A DNA stretch of 64,000 nucleotides. It comes from Desulfurococcus amylolyticus Z-533 (lineage in GTDB: Archaea > Thermoproteota > Thermoprotei_A > Sulfolobales > Desulfurococcaceae). The notes beneath the pieces are model-generated. The model saw nothing but the letters and a program-made list of their open reading frames with translations. It searched no databases and was not told where the DNA came from. Shown one piece after another: positions 34,095 through 42,527 of this stretch. The position numbers and the translations under genes are program-made. Position 1 is the first letter of the stretch. Every line of letters begins with the position of its first letter. Where the stretch lies: the NCBI RefSeq assembly GCF_000513855.1, contig NZ_KI911318.1:696484-760483 (forward strand), in the 5' to 3' direction.

Positions 34095-34652
34095 CTACAC
34101 CTCTATAGATTCCTCATAAGCCTTCTTTATTAAGGCAAGATTCTTTTCAGCAACAGGACCCTTAAATCTTGCCTTCACGGCTTTCTCAACACTATCCCAT
34201 CCAACGACCCCACCATGCTTGAGTAGTCCACCTATCATGGCTGTATTAGTTATATTGGCCCTAAGTATTTCAAGCGCTAGCTTGGATGCCGGTACAAGTA
34301 TCAGCCTGTAATCACCTTTTTTAATGCCTAGTTTCCCAATAACCTGGTCAATACTTCCAGCATAATTGGTTATAATAGTACCACTCCCCTTTAAGCCGCT
34401 CACTAAGCCTGGAGAGAGAAGGGTGTAGTCTAATACTACAGCTATATCCGGCTCATATATCATACTGTGTATTTCTATAGGTTCATCGCTGATCCTAGTG
34501 AAGGAAAGCATTGGTGCACCTGATCTCTCAGGACCAAATGCTGGAAAACTTTGAGCATGACGTCCCTCCAGAGCGGCTGCCATGGCGACAATATTACTAG
34601 CGGTCCAGGCTCCCTGGCCGCCTCTTCCATGCCACCTGATCTCAATCATCAT
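34095..34652 (-). CDS. porC: 2-oxoacid:ferredoxin oxidoreductase, gamma subunit
   Basis: 185 residues. The family start is IEIRWHGRGGQGAWTASNIV, then FPAFGPERSGAPMLSFTRIS. The ATG follows GGTGACC. First gene of the gamma-delta-alpha-beta operon; on the minus strand AAACTTATC about 35 bases upstream could be the TATA element. The gap 34653-34826 shows nothing else. Confidence 0.92.
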   Translation of the reverse strand: MMIEIRWHGRGGQGAWTASNIVAMAAALEGRHAQSFPAFGPERSGAPMLSFTRISDEPIEIHSMIYEPDIAVVLDYTLLSPGLVSGLKGSGTIITNYAGSIDQVIGKLGIKKGDYRLILVPASKLALEILRANITNTAMIGGLLKHGGVVGWDSVEKAVKARFKGPVAEKNLALIKKAYEESIEV

Positions 34653-34826
34653 TTACTGGTCACCATTTATTCTAACATGATAAGTTTATTCATACATGAA
34701 TTAATAAAGGTTCAATATTATTGGATATCACATATTTTTTAAAGAGGCATATTGGTTTAAAGATTCGTATCTCTGAAACGCATTAAATTCAGGTCAATTT
34801 AACCAGGTGTTCTAAATACAGGTGTT

Positions 34827-35525
34827 CTAAATAAAGGCACCCCTGTTTTTGTAAAGAATATATATCGCGATGGATAAGAATAGTAATCCAGTAAGGCTTC
34901 CCACTAGGTACAATAATAGTATCATGTATACTGTTTCAACCGGTAAACCATATACCCCAGCTAGATAATTTATTTCACCTGGGTCAAGTAATGCCCTTGC
35001 AACGTACCCGATCATCCATGAAAATATGGCTAGGGGCAGCGGTGTCGACGCGTAAGCCAGCATCAGGCCCATTGAACGCCGCCTCCTCATGAAGTACATG
35101 GCCATTAATGAGGGGAGGGCTATAAGTAATGCTGAAACAGCATATATTTGCGTATAGGTTCCAGCCAGTACGAAGAATAGCATCATCCCGTATAAATAAT
35201 ACCTGTACCCCTTTCTCACATACTTTATTCTATCTGTGAAATCATATGGAATTGTTTTGCACCATTTTACTAGTTTCTCCAAGTCTTCAATGATTTCCCT
35301 GGTTAACTCCTTGCTGACGGATATCTTAGATGCTGTTTCCCTGGTTTTATCACTGATAAACCTAGCTAACTCTATGTTGTTGACACTGATCTCCCTAAGG
35401 GTTAATTCAAGGGACTCGATAGCTTCCTCGATTTTTCTCTTCAATCGTGGATCGCTCAACTGTTTTAGACTTAACAATGTCTCCAACGTGTTCAACGCAT
35501 CTCTTAGTAGCTTGACGGACTCCAA
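34827..35525 (-). CDS. Hypothetical membrane protein with N-terminal coiled coil
   Basis: 232 residues from a TTG preceded by GGGGGTCAC. The first 95 residues are helical and charged (LRDALNTLETLLSLKQL, RKIEEAIESLELTLREISVN), with heptad-like Leu spacing. Four hydrophobic segments follow (about 108-128, 130-148, 155-172, 200-225). No family is recognised. It stands between two unrelated transport and metabolic operons, in the same direction as both. Confidence 0.6.
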   Translation of the reverse strand: MESVKLLRDALNTLETLLSLKQLSDPRLKRKIEEAIESLELTLREISVNNIELARFISDKTRETASKISVSKELTREIIEDLEKLVKWCKTIPYDFTDRIKYVRKGYRYYLYGMMLFFVLAGTYTQIYAVSALLIALPSLMAMYFMRRRRSMGLMLAYASTPLPLAIFSWMIGYVARALLDPGEINYLAGVYGLPVETVYMILLLYLVGSLTGLLFLSIAIYILYKNRGAFI

Positions 35526-35591
35526 TATATAGTGACCCCCTTGTGAGGATGATTATGATTAAGGTGGAATAAAAAAGAATGGTTTAAGTAT

Positions 35592-35693
35592 TTACTTCTT
35601 CTGCGCCTTAAGATTCTTCCAGATACACCAGGCCGACAAGCCCAGTATGAATAGCCATGATCCCAGCATGAAGACTATCCACAACTGCTCCAT
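35592..35693 (-). CDS. 33-residue single-TM protein, probable small subunit of the SNF transporter
   Basis: MEQLWIVFMLGSWLFILGLS then AWCIWKNLKAQKK. One membrane helix (about 4-23) is followed by a basic tail, so the C-terminus is cytoplasmic. The ATG at 35693 is 11 bases after the transporter's TAG and is preceded by AGAGGTGG at a 5-base spacing, the strongest ribosome binding site in this part of the window. In bacteria, SNF-family methionine/alanine importers are followed by a similar one-helix protein, MetS. No sequence identity to MetS can be claimed for so short a protein; length, topology and position agree. Confidence 0.72.
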   Translation of the reverse strand: MEQLWIVFMLGSWLFILGLSAWCIWKNLKAQKK

Positions 35694-35704
35694 GTCTTCC
35701 ACCT

Positions 35705-37249
35705 CTACTCGACCACTATGATCTTCCTGTTTTCAGCCAATTCCTTACCATATTTCTTCTTGATTCCATAGTATGTTTCAATCGCTCCGATGATCAATAC
35801 AAGTATTATAGCTATCCTGGCGCCCACTATCAAGGGATCTGCTTGCGCGAAGACCCCTTGGTTATAATAATCTATTGTTGTTCCAACCAATAGTATTAAT
35901 ATGTATATCGGGGTCAGCGTCATTAATATATACTTGAATAATGATGGTACACGTATCAATGCACCAGTATGGAGCTCCTTCCATAAGTTATCTGGTTTAA
36001 ACAGGTAGACTCCCACTATTACATCGAATAACCCAAGAACTACCAGCAGGTATGAGCCAACCCAGTTATCTAGTTCACCGAAGTATGTAAGAGAAGAGTC
36101 TAGCGCCACCGGTAATCCCAGCAAGAAGTACAGTATAAATACTATAAGTGACCCAAGCCTCCTATTGATGCCTAAGTCCTCCTCTAGTAATGCCACTAGA
36201 TAATTATACATTGCTATAGCGGATGTCCACCCTGCGAAGAACAGTAGGAGGAACCATAACATGCCGAAGACCCTGCCTACATCACCTAGGGCCGTGAAGA
36301 TATTTGGTAGTGCCATGAAAGCTAATCCCAGCGAGCCTTGTTTAACCACGTCTGGACCTAGATATGCGTATGCTAATGGTACCGCTATTGTACCGCCTAG
36401 TATTACCTCTGCCACCTCGTTGAGGGATGCTGTTGTTAAGCCTGCTAGTGCTATATCATCATCCTTCTTAACGTATGACGCATAGTTATGTATTATACCC
36501 ATTCCAAGGCTTAATGTAAAGAATATCTGGCCCGCCGCAGCTAGCGAGATAACCCAGAAGTTGCTTCTCAATGTTTCAAAGTCCGGATTCCAGCTGTACC
36601 GGAGCCCGGCCCAGGAGCTCCAGTCAGGCCTCACCGGTGCTCCAGTTGTTATCGATCTTATTGCTAGAATAATGGCAAAGACATAGAGCAACGGCATCAT
36701 GACCTTGTTAAATAACTCAATGCCTTTGGCCACCCCCCTATAGGCAGCTATAAAGAGTAGTATCATGGGTATACTCCATGTGGCAAGCACCATGCTAGTG
36801 TTAGCTATATGGTTATTGAAGAATTCTACAGTGTTTGCTCCATAGTATGACCCTGCTGCACTATATATAACGTATGCTGCTGTCCAACCTATCACATGGA
36901 TGTAATAAGAGTTTAGCAGTGTGGTCACAGCAAAGGCTAACATGCCCCCTATAATGCCGAATATTAATGCTGTCCTAGGCTTAACCGACTCCCTGGCCAT
37001 CAGGTAGAACATTGGACCGAGCGTTCCATGCCCGTATTTACCGCCATATCTCCCTGTACTCCATTCAACCCACATCAATGGTATACCCAGTAACAGCAAT
37101 GCTATGAAGTATGGTATCATGAATGCGCCGCCACCGTTTGCAGCGAGTAGCCTGGGGAATCGCCAGAAATTACCTAGTCCAATAGCATTCCCAGCCATTG
37201 ATAATATCAATCCGAACCTGGTTGCCCATGTTTCTCTTTCCCTACTCAC
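35705..37249 (-). CDS. Sodium-dependent transporter, neurotransmitter:sodium symporter (SNF) family
   Basis: 514 residues from a GTG at 37249 chosen because AGGTGGG lies upstream and because family members start with SRERETWATRFGLILSMAGN; an upstream GTG adds three residues. TM1 has the sodium/substrate-binding stretch GNAIGLGNFWRFPRLLAANG and TM2 follows with PLMWVEWSTGR. Twelve membrane segments fit the LeuT fold. The likely substrates are amino acids. The 33-residue protein downstream is probably its accessory subunit. Confidence 0.92.
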   Translation of the reverse strand: MSRERETWATRFGLILSMAGNAIGLGNFWRFPRLLAANGGGAFMIPYFIALLLLGIPLMWVEWSTGRYGGKYGHGTLGPMFYLMARESVKPRTALIFGIIGGMLAFAVTTLLNSYYIHVIGWTAAYVIYSAAGSYYGANTVEFFNNHIANTSMVLATWSIPMILLFIAAYRGVAKGIELFNKVMMPLLYVFAIILAIRSITTGAPVRPDWSSWAGLRYSWNPDFETLRSNFWVISLAAAGQIFFTLSLGMGIIHNYASYVKKDDDIALAGLTTASLNEVAEVILGGTIAVPLAYAYLGPDVVKQGSLGLAFMALPNIFTALGDVGRVFGMLWFLLLFFAGWTSAIAMYNYLVALLEEDLGINRRLGSLIVFILYFLLGLPVALDSSLTYFGELDNWVGSYLLVVLGLFDVIVGVYLFKPDNLWKELHTGALIRVPSLFKYILMTLTPIYILILLVGTTIDYYNQGVFAQADPLIVGARIAIILVLIIGAIETYYGIKKKYGKELAENRKIIVVE

Positions 37250-37424
37250 TGGACCCACCTAACATAATACTCATTTTTATAGTATTAAGTATAAAAATAT
37301 TAACTGAATTATAGAATAAATATTTCTAACCCACCAACGTTTCACTTTAAAAATAATAATTGGGAACATTAATTAATTGGGGTCACCCGGTAAACGCTGT
37401 CTACACTGTATCGCTGCTGTGCTG

Positions 37425-38672
37425 TCAAGAGCCGGTCTTTGGATTCAGCCTATACCCGGTTAACTTCGTTATCAGTATGGTGCACGCATTATCATCCGAC
37501 ACGTTTACAGCCGTCCTTATAGTATCAGCTAATGGATCGATAACCATCATTATACCAACACCTTCTAAGGGTAGGCCAATCACGGATAACACATATGCAA
37601 GCATTATTGTCCCGCCACCAGGTATAGCAGCTGTGGCCACTGATCCAATAAGGGCCGCCATTACGACCATGCCTAGCTGGGTTGATGTTAGATTTATGCC
37701 GAATAACTGCGAGATGAATAAGGCACTGAGCGCCTGGTATAAGGCTGTCACATCCATGTTAACGGTAGCGCCTATGGGGAGCGTTATATTGAATACTTCA
37801 TCGGACACACCCATTTTCCTAGCGGCCTCCATGTTGAATGGGAGTGTTACAGCTGATGAACGGGTTGTGAAAGCTATTAGGAAAGGTGTTAGCTGAGCCT
37901 TAAAGTATACTATAGGGTTGAGCCCTCCTAGCATGACTATTATAGAATATATTACAATGAAATGGAATAGTGTGAACCCGTATTGTACACCAAGGAATTT
38001 CGCGTAAGCACCCAGCATGGCTGGTCCGTAGGATATCATCAGCCAGCCAGCATAGCTGAACACAGCTATCGGTGCATAGTACATTATAACTGATACGAAT
38101 TTAACCATGAGGGTTGATAAGAGTGAGAGCATTGAAGCTATCTTCCTGCCTGGCTCCCCCATAAATACTACTGCGACACCCAGTATTATAGCGAAAATTA
38201 TCATTGTCATAGAACCGGAGACAGTTAAGAGGTTTACAAAGTCGGGCATGAAGAATGAAAGCAGTAGATCCGGCCCGCTTGGAGGGGTTGGAGGCTGGTA
38301 GCCCTTAGGTGGTTGGAGACCCACCCCGATACCGGGTTGGAATAATACTCCACCAAGGACGCCCCAGAAGGCGGTAAGGATTGAGGTGATAATATAGAGG
38401 AACAGTATTACCGCTAATATCCTGCCCAGCCGTCTGGCACTTGCTATAGAGGATGTTGCGGCTGCAATAGTGAATAATATAAGGGGTGGGATAATTATCC
38501 TGATTAACCTAACGAATATGTCTCCTAATGCCTTTAGCCATGATGCAACAGTGGACGCTGTGTCTTTTGGAACGGTAATGCTTGTAATGTAACCAAACAC
38601 TGTACCTATACAGAACGCTAGCAATATAGCTATTAAGAACCTATATGCTCCTCTTCTTGGGGAGGCGCTCAT
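37425..38672 (-). CDS. Dicarboxylate/amino acid:cation symporter (GltPh-like)
   Basis: 415 residues, eight TM helices and two hairpins. HP1 carries TRSSAVTLPFN, TM7 the motif normally NMDGT but here NMDVT, HP2 AIPGGGTIM, and TM8 DPLADTIRTAVNVSDD. Compared with GltPh the TM8 residues D390, D394, R397, N401 and D405 are all kept, which supports an acidic amino acid or dicarboxylate substrate with Na+ coupling. The Gly-to-Val change in the sodium-binding motif is unusual. The preceding 166 bases hold only an A/T-rich promoter-like region. Confidence 0.9.
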   Translation of the reverse strand: MSASPRRGAYRFLIAILLAFCIGTVFGYITSITVPKDTASTVASWLKALGDIFVRLIRIIIPPLILFTIAAATSSIASARRLGRILAVILFLYIITSILTAFWGVLGGVLFQPGIGVGLQPPKGYQPPTPPSGPDLLLSFFMPDFVNLLTVSGSMTMIIFAIILGVAVVFMGEPGRKIASMLSLLSTLMVKFVSVIMYYAPIAVFSYAGWLMISYGPAMLGAYAKFLGVQYGFTLFHFIVIYSIIVMLGGLNPIVYFKAQLTPFLIAFTTRSSAVTLPFNMEAARKMGVSDEVFNITLPIGATVNMDVTALYQALSALFISQLFGINLTSTQLGMVVMAALIGSVATAAIPGGGTIMLAYVLSVIGLPLEGVGIMMVIDPLADTIRTAVNVSDDNACTILITKLTGYRLNPKTGS

Positions 38673-38695
38673 TGTAATTCATCTAAGTATATACA

Positions 38696-39217
38696 CTAAC
38701 CAAGTAACCTCAGGTATATGCCTAGATCATATATATTCTCGAACACTTTCTTTCTTGGATTCCACTTGGCAAATCCTATTATTTCATTATCTCTGGAGTC
38801 GACTATACTGACTAATCCATCCACGGGCTCATACTTCTCTATAATGCTTTCCAATAATATGTCGTTTCCGTAGAGGAAGGCCTTTACGCCTTTTTCCCCT
38901 ACTAGTACTGCTGCCCTGAATCCTTTCGATGAGTATATTTTTTTAACCAGGGGTATTGAGGGTGTTATTTCTCCTTTAACTATGGTTGCCACCCATTGAC
39001 CCTGGTAAATGGTATTTGTGCTGAATTCTCCGGCCCCGGCGATGATACTATGTATTATGCATAAATCATTAATACAAAGGTATTCTAATTCATCTCTATT
39101 AACTTTACCAATGTATTCTTCAGGGTTAACGTTGAATGTGTTCTTAAATAGATTATAGAGCCTGTTGTACAGGGTTTTCCCAATTCTTCCCGTCTTAAAC
39201 TTTATCTTCCCCTTCAT
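38696..39217 (-). CDS. Nip7-like PUA-domain RNA-binding protein
   Basis: 173 residues. The C-terminal PUA domain reads GFRAAVLVGEKGVKAFLYGN (about 99-118), then VDGLVSIVDSRDNEIIGFAK and LGIYLR at the end, as in Nip7. The N-terminal half is an alpha/beta domain with several cysteines. Nip7 proteins bind pre-rRNA and act in large-subunit maturation. The ATG overlaps the stop of the NSUN-type methyltransferase gene by four bases, and in eukaryotes Nip7 and the m5C methyltransferase Nop2 are direct partners. Confidence 0.75.
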   Translation of the reverse strand: MKGKIKFKTGRIGKTLYNRLYNLFKNTFNVNPEEYIGKVNRDELEYLCINDLCIIHSIIAGAGEFSTNTIYQGQWVATIVKGEITPSIPLVKKIYSSKGFRAAVLVGEKGVKAFLYGNDILLESIIEKYEPVDGLVSIVDSRDNEIIGFAKWNPRKKVFENIYDLGIYLRLLG

Positions 39218-40236
39218 GACTTAATCCTCCTGATCAGGCATGTGGTAAACCCGAATAAGCCGTGTCTATGAGGCCATACCCTGATGCATTTCTCAAGGTC
39301 CCTGGGGAACTCCATTGACCTATAATGGGTGAGCCAGGGGCTATAATTGAACAGTTTTAATTCCGGCTCAATTATCTCGATATCGCTCCTTGAATTCAGT
39401 ATCCTACTAAGAACGTACTCGTTTTCCTCCGGTGCAATACTGCACGTTGAGTACGCTAGTACCCCATTTTCATCCAGTAGATCTATTAATCTATCCAGCA
39501 ACAATATCTCTCTCTTGGCAAGCATGGCCAGGTCTAAGATACTTGTTCGTGTTTTCCGCCCTGGATCCACAGATATCCTTCCCTCCCCACTACATGGTGC
39601 GTCCAGGAGGATCCTCTTAAATCTTCTACCTAGTTTCCCCGGAAGGTTTAACGCATTACTCCATGCTACTACTACGTTATCTAGTTTCATCCTTAATAGA
39701 TGCCCCACCAGGGTCTTTAACCTGTATAAGACATAGTCGTTAGCGTATACAATACCTTTTCCCCGCTCCTTAAGGATTTGAGCCATAAACGTTGCCTTAC
39801 CGCCTGGGGCGGCACAGGCGTCGAGGACGTCTCCTTCATAGTTATGTAGTAGGAGTAACACTGGTATCAGGCTAGAGGCATCTCTGTGGATATAGTAGTA
39901 GCCCTTTAAGTATTCATGTGTCGAGCCTATAGTGGGGCTTCTAGGGGTTTTAACTACCCAGAATGAAGCGGGAGCCCATGGTATTTCCTCTAACTGGAAT
40001 CCCAGGGATTCTAGTCTCTCCATTAATTCACCGGGCCTTATAAGTAACGTGTTAACTCTGACAACTGGTTTAACAGGTTTTTCGAATGCTTCAAGAAGTT
40101 CCAGGGCTTCATCTGGGCCAAGCATCTCAAGGTATCTTTGAACCATGTATGGGAGATACCCGTATCTTAATGCCAACTCGACTGCCTGTTTAGATGGCTC
40201 CAAGTATATGTCGCGATATATCTCATAGAGCCTCAA
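39214..40236 (-). CDS. RNA 5-methylcytosine methyltransferase (NOL1/NOP2/Sun family)
   Basis: 340 residues. The SAM site is DACAAPGGKATFMAQIL (about 137-153), and the two catalytic cysteines are in LDAPCSGEGR (motif IV) and YSTCSIAPEENE (motif VI). The N-terminal region binds RNA. It methylates cytosines in rRNA or tRNA. Overlap with the Nip7-like gene points to rRNA. Confidence 0.88.
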   Translation of the reverse strand: MRLYEIYRDIYLEPSKQAVELALRYGYLPYMVQRYLEMLGPDEALELLEAFEKPVKPVVRVNTLLIRPGELMERLESLGFQLEEIPWAPASFWVVKTPRSPTIGSTHEYLKGYYYIHRDASSLIPVLLLLHNYEGDVLDACAAPGGKATFMAQILKERGKGIVYANDYVLYRLKTLVGHLLRMKLDNVVVAWSNALNLPGKLGRRFKRILLDAPCSGEGRISVDPGRKTRTSILDLAMLAKREILLLDRLIDLLDENGVLAYSTCSIAPEENEYVLSRILNSRSDIEIIEPELKLFNYSPWLTHYRSMEFPRDLEKCIRVWPHRHGLFGFTTCLIRRIKS

Positions 40237-40250
40237 GCAGAGGACCCCTC

Positions 40251-40943
40251 TTAACCCCTAAGCATCCCCATTAGTGAGCGGGCATTTTCAAGCATCCAGT
40301 GATCGTTATTGAAGAACACATATACTTTCTCGGGCTTCATCCTTACTATTCTTCCCGCCACCTCACGTAGCTCATCCATTGTGTACTCATGTCCGTACCA
40401 TGAAGATCTTCCATGCATCCTTAAGTAAACTATCCCCATAATATTGGTAATCCATGAAGCAATGGGCGCATCTATTGACACTATCACTATAGCTTTATCA
40501 ATCCCCCATGAGGCAACACTATCATTAAAGCATGATACATGCCTGAACTCAACAGCCATCCTGGAGGCTAGGTTGGATGCCTCATGGAATCTCTCAATCT
40601 TCTCCAGATTCTCCTTACTGCATGTGAATTGAGGAGGCATCTGGAAAAGATAGAAGTCAATGACATCATTCATCGGGGTGAATAAGTTATGGAACCTCCT
40701 CCATATCTCTAAGGCGTCTCTCCCAAGCTTCCTGTAATGGGTTATAGACTTGTGCACCTTAATACTCCATCTTATACCCCTACCCTTCCTAGCCCATGAC
40801 ACCACTTGATTCCTGTAGGGGAACCTGTAGAAGCTGGCGTTTAATTCAACAGCGTTTAACCCGCTTTCCCTAATATACCAGTCCAGTGAAGCCTCCTCAT
40901 TCCAGTCATAGAGCCAGCCGCTAGTGCCTACATATACCTCCAT
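40251..40943 (-). CDS. DUF72 family protein (TIM-barrel-like)
   Basis: 230 residues from an ATG at 40943, chosen because GGGAGAG precedes it and the family starts VYVGTSGWLYDW. An upstream ATG (41012) would overlap the phosphate transporter gene by 35 bases. Other family marks are LNAVELNASFYRFP (about 33-46), FSIKVHK-like WSIKVHKSITHY, PPQFTCS and EFRH. The function is unknown; the fold resembles xylose-isomerase-type barrels. In bacteria members accompany metal and DNA-related genes. Confidence 0.85.
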   Translation of the reverse strand: MEVYVGTSGWLYDWNEEASLDWYIRESGLNAVELNASFYRFPYRNQVVSWARKGRGIRWSIKVHKSITHYRKLGRDALEIWRRFHNLFTPMNDVIDFYLFQMPPQFTCSKENLEKIERFHEASNLASRMAVEFRHVSCFNDSVASWGIDKAIVIVSIDAPIASWITNIMGIVYLRMHGRSSWYGHEYTMDELREVAGRIVRMKPEKVYVFFNNDHWMLENARSLMGMLRG

Positions 40944-40977
40944 CACTCTCTCCCAGTTAATATACTGGCTTCCCCGA

Positions 40978-42177
40978 CTATATACTGACATATAATAGTA
41001 TTCTAGTAGCAATATATGTAACTACAGTGGCTACTAGGAAACCAATATACCAGTATGATAGCATCCTTGAAAATAACCTGGTATTAACACTTGAGATACC
41101 TCTTCCCAGTCCAACCCCCATTATGGAACCAATGATTATTCCGACCATACTGCTCGGTAACCCAAGCCTGGTTACAATGAGTGTTGTCTGCGCGCCAGCT
41201 ATGTTAGCAATGAGAGCTGACTCGGGATTTAATACAGTGATCTCTTCCCCAATAGTTTTCGCTACGCTAACACCCCATGTGAGGATTCCTGTGCTCAATC
41301 CTAGTGAAGAATAGGTGAGTATCAGTAGTGATTCAATATCATGATTCAACTCCCTTGAACCCAGTATAAGCATTAATGGTGCGGCAGCGTTTGCGACATC
41401 ATGTCCTCCATGTGTAAAGGCAAGGATCGCTGATGAAGCGATGAGCATTCTATTATTGAACCTATTTACAACAGTATCTACATCTATCACTTCATGTCTA
41501 CTTCCCCATATATTCATGTAGAGGTATATCATTATTGATGCTGTAAGGACAACGATGATCGATGACATGGCTGCGAGAATATATATGTTCTCCAGTAACT
41601 GCTCCGGTATAGCCATATATACGGCTGAAACAGTGAAGGAGGTGTATAGGAGCAAGAGGGGGAGGAATATCTTTACATAGATGTTTCTTCTCGAGCGCAG
41701 GTAGCTATATAGCCTATAATATATATAGCCGACCAGTAAGCCTATGAAAGGTATTAAAAGCCATAGAACAAATAACTCGAGAAGTAGGCCTGTATTAACA
41801 TATTCCACACCCATAGCTAAACCTATTCCTGAAATAGCTCCCACTGTAACTATGCTTATACTAAACGGCATATGCTTTCTAGTCGCCAGGAACACTATTA
41901 TAAATGAGACAAATAAGGCGATGACGAAGCCAGCGGTAATTATCCTCGACGATATCTCTGCCACGCTGATTATCTTGGAGGAAAGAGTTGAAGAAATGAA
42001 TCTCCCGTAAGCCAGGCCCCCGATCAACTCGAAGATCGATGCGATCAACAAGGCCCTTCTTACAGGCAATGCACGCACACCTATGATTGTCCCAATGCTG
42101 TTTGCAGCATTGTTTGCCCCATCAATCCATGCAAGCATGAACGCTCCTACAAACCCTGCTAAAACTATTGGATCCAT
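40978..42177 (-). CDS. Inorganic phosphate transporter, PiT family
   Basis: 399 residues. The two PD001131-type repeats are AWIDGANNAANSIGTIIG (about 16-33) and AFTHGGHDVANAAAPLMLIL (about 252-271), the hallmark of PiT symporters. About eleven membrane segments. It imports phosphate with H+ or Na+. No PhoU-like gene is next to it. Confidence 0.92.
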   Translation of the reverse strand: MDPIVLAGFVGAFMLAWIDGANNAANSIGTIIGVRALPVRRALLIASIFELIGGLAYGRFISSTLSSKIISVAEISSRIITAGFVIALFVSFIIVFLATRKHMPFSISIVTVGAISGIGLAMGVEYVNTGLLLELFVLWLLIPFIGLLVGYIYYRLYSYLRSRRNIYVKIFLPLLLLYTSFTVSAVYMAIPEQLLENIYILAAMSSIIVVLTASIMIYLYMNIWGSRHEVIDVDTVVNRFNNRMLIASSAILAFTHGGHDVANAAAPLMLILGSRELNHDIESLLILTYSSLGLSTGILTWGVSVAKTIGEEITVLNPESALIANIAGAQTTLIVTRLGLPSSMVGIIIGSIMGVGLGRGISSVNTRLFSRMLSYWYIGFLVATVVTYIATRILLYVSI

Positions 42178-42347
42178 GAAGTAACCACCAGCCCTAAATA
42201 CACTTGTTGCGTAGATATGATTTAGATTATTAAATCGTTTAAAATCGCTCCTAAATATATTTCACTGAGATTCACTTACCTCAGGATCAAGGCTCCTAGA
42301 TATACAGGTAAATCAAGTCCATGAATTAAGTATTTTGGAGAAGTATC

Positions 42348-42464
42348 ATGGATGAGGGCATTAAAAATATGTTGGGCTGTGAATCCTTTGCTTACAAGCT
42401 CCACGGGAGAAAAGTAAAAGGTAATAGTCATCAAGGAAAACTAGTAGAGGCGTCGAGAGAATAA
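42348..42464 (+). CDS. Possible 38-residue basic peptide
   Basis: In the 350-base gap between the phosphate transporter and the M42 peptidase, an ATG preceded by GGAG at 7 bases opens MDEGIKNMLGCESFAYKLHG and then RKVKGNSHQGKLVEASRE. The peptide is soluble and basic. There is no match I recognise, and a frame of this size can arise by chance. The rest of the gap is A/T-rich with no other feature. Confidence 0.25.
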   Translation: MDEGIKNMLGCESFAYKLHGRKVKGNSHQGKLVEASRE

Positions 42465-42527
42465 AACGTGTTCAAAAATATTAAGAATTTAAAAATAATT
42501 TAGAACCCATAACAGGCTTCTCATAGC

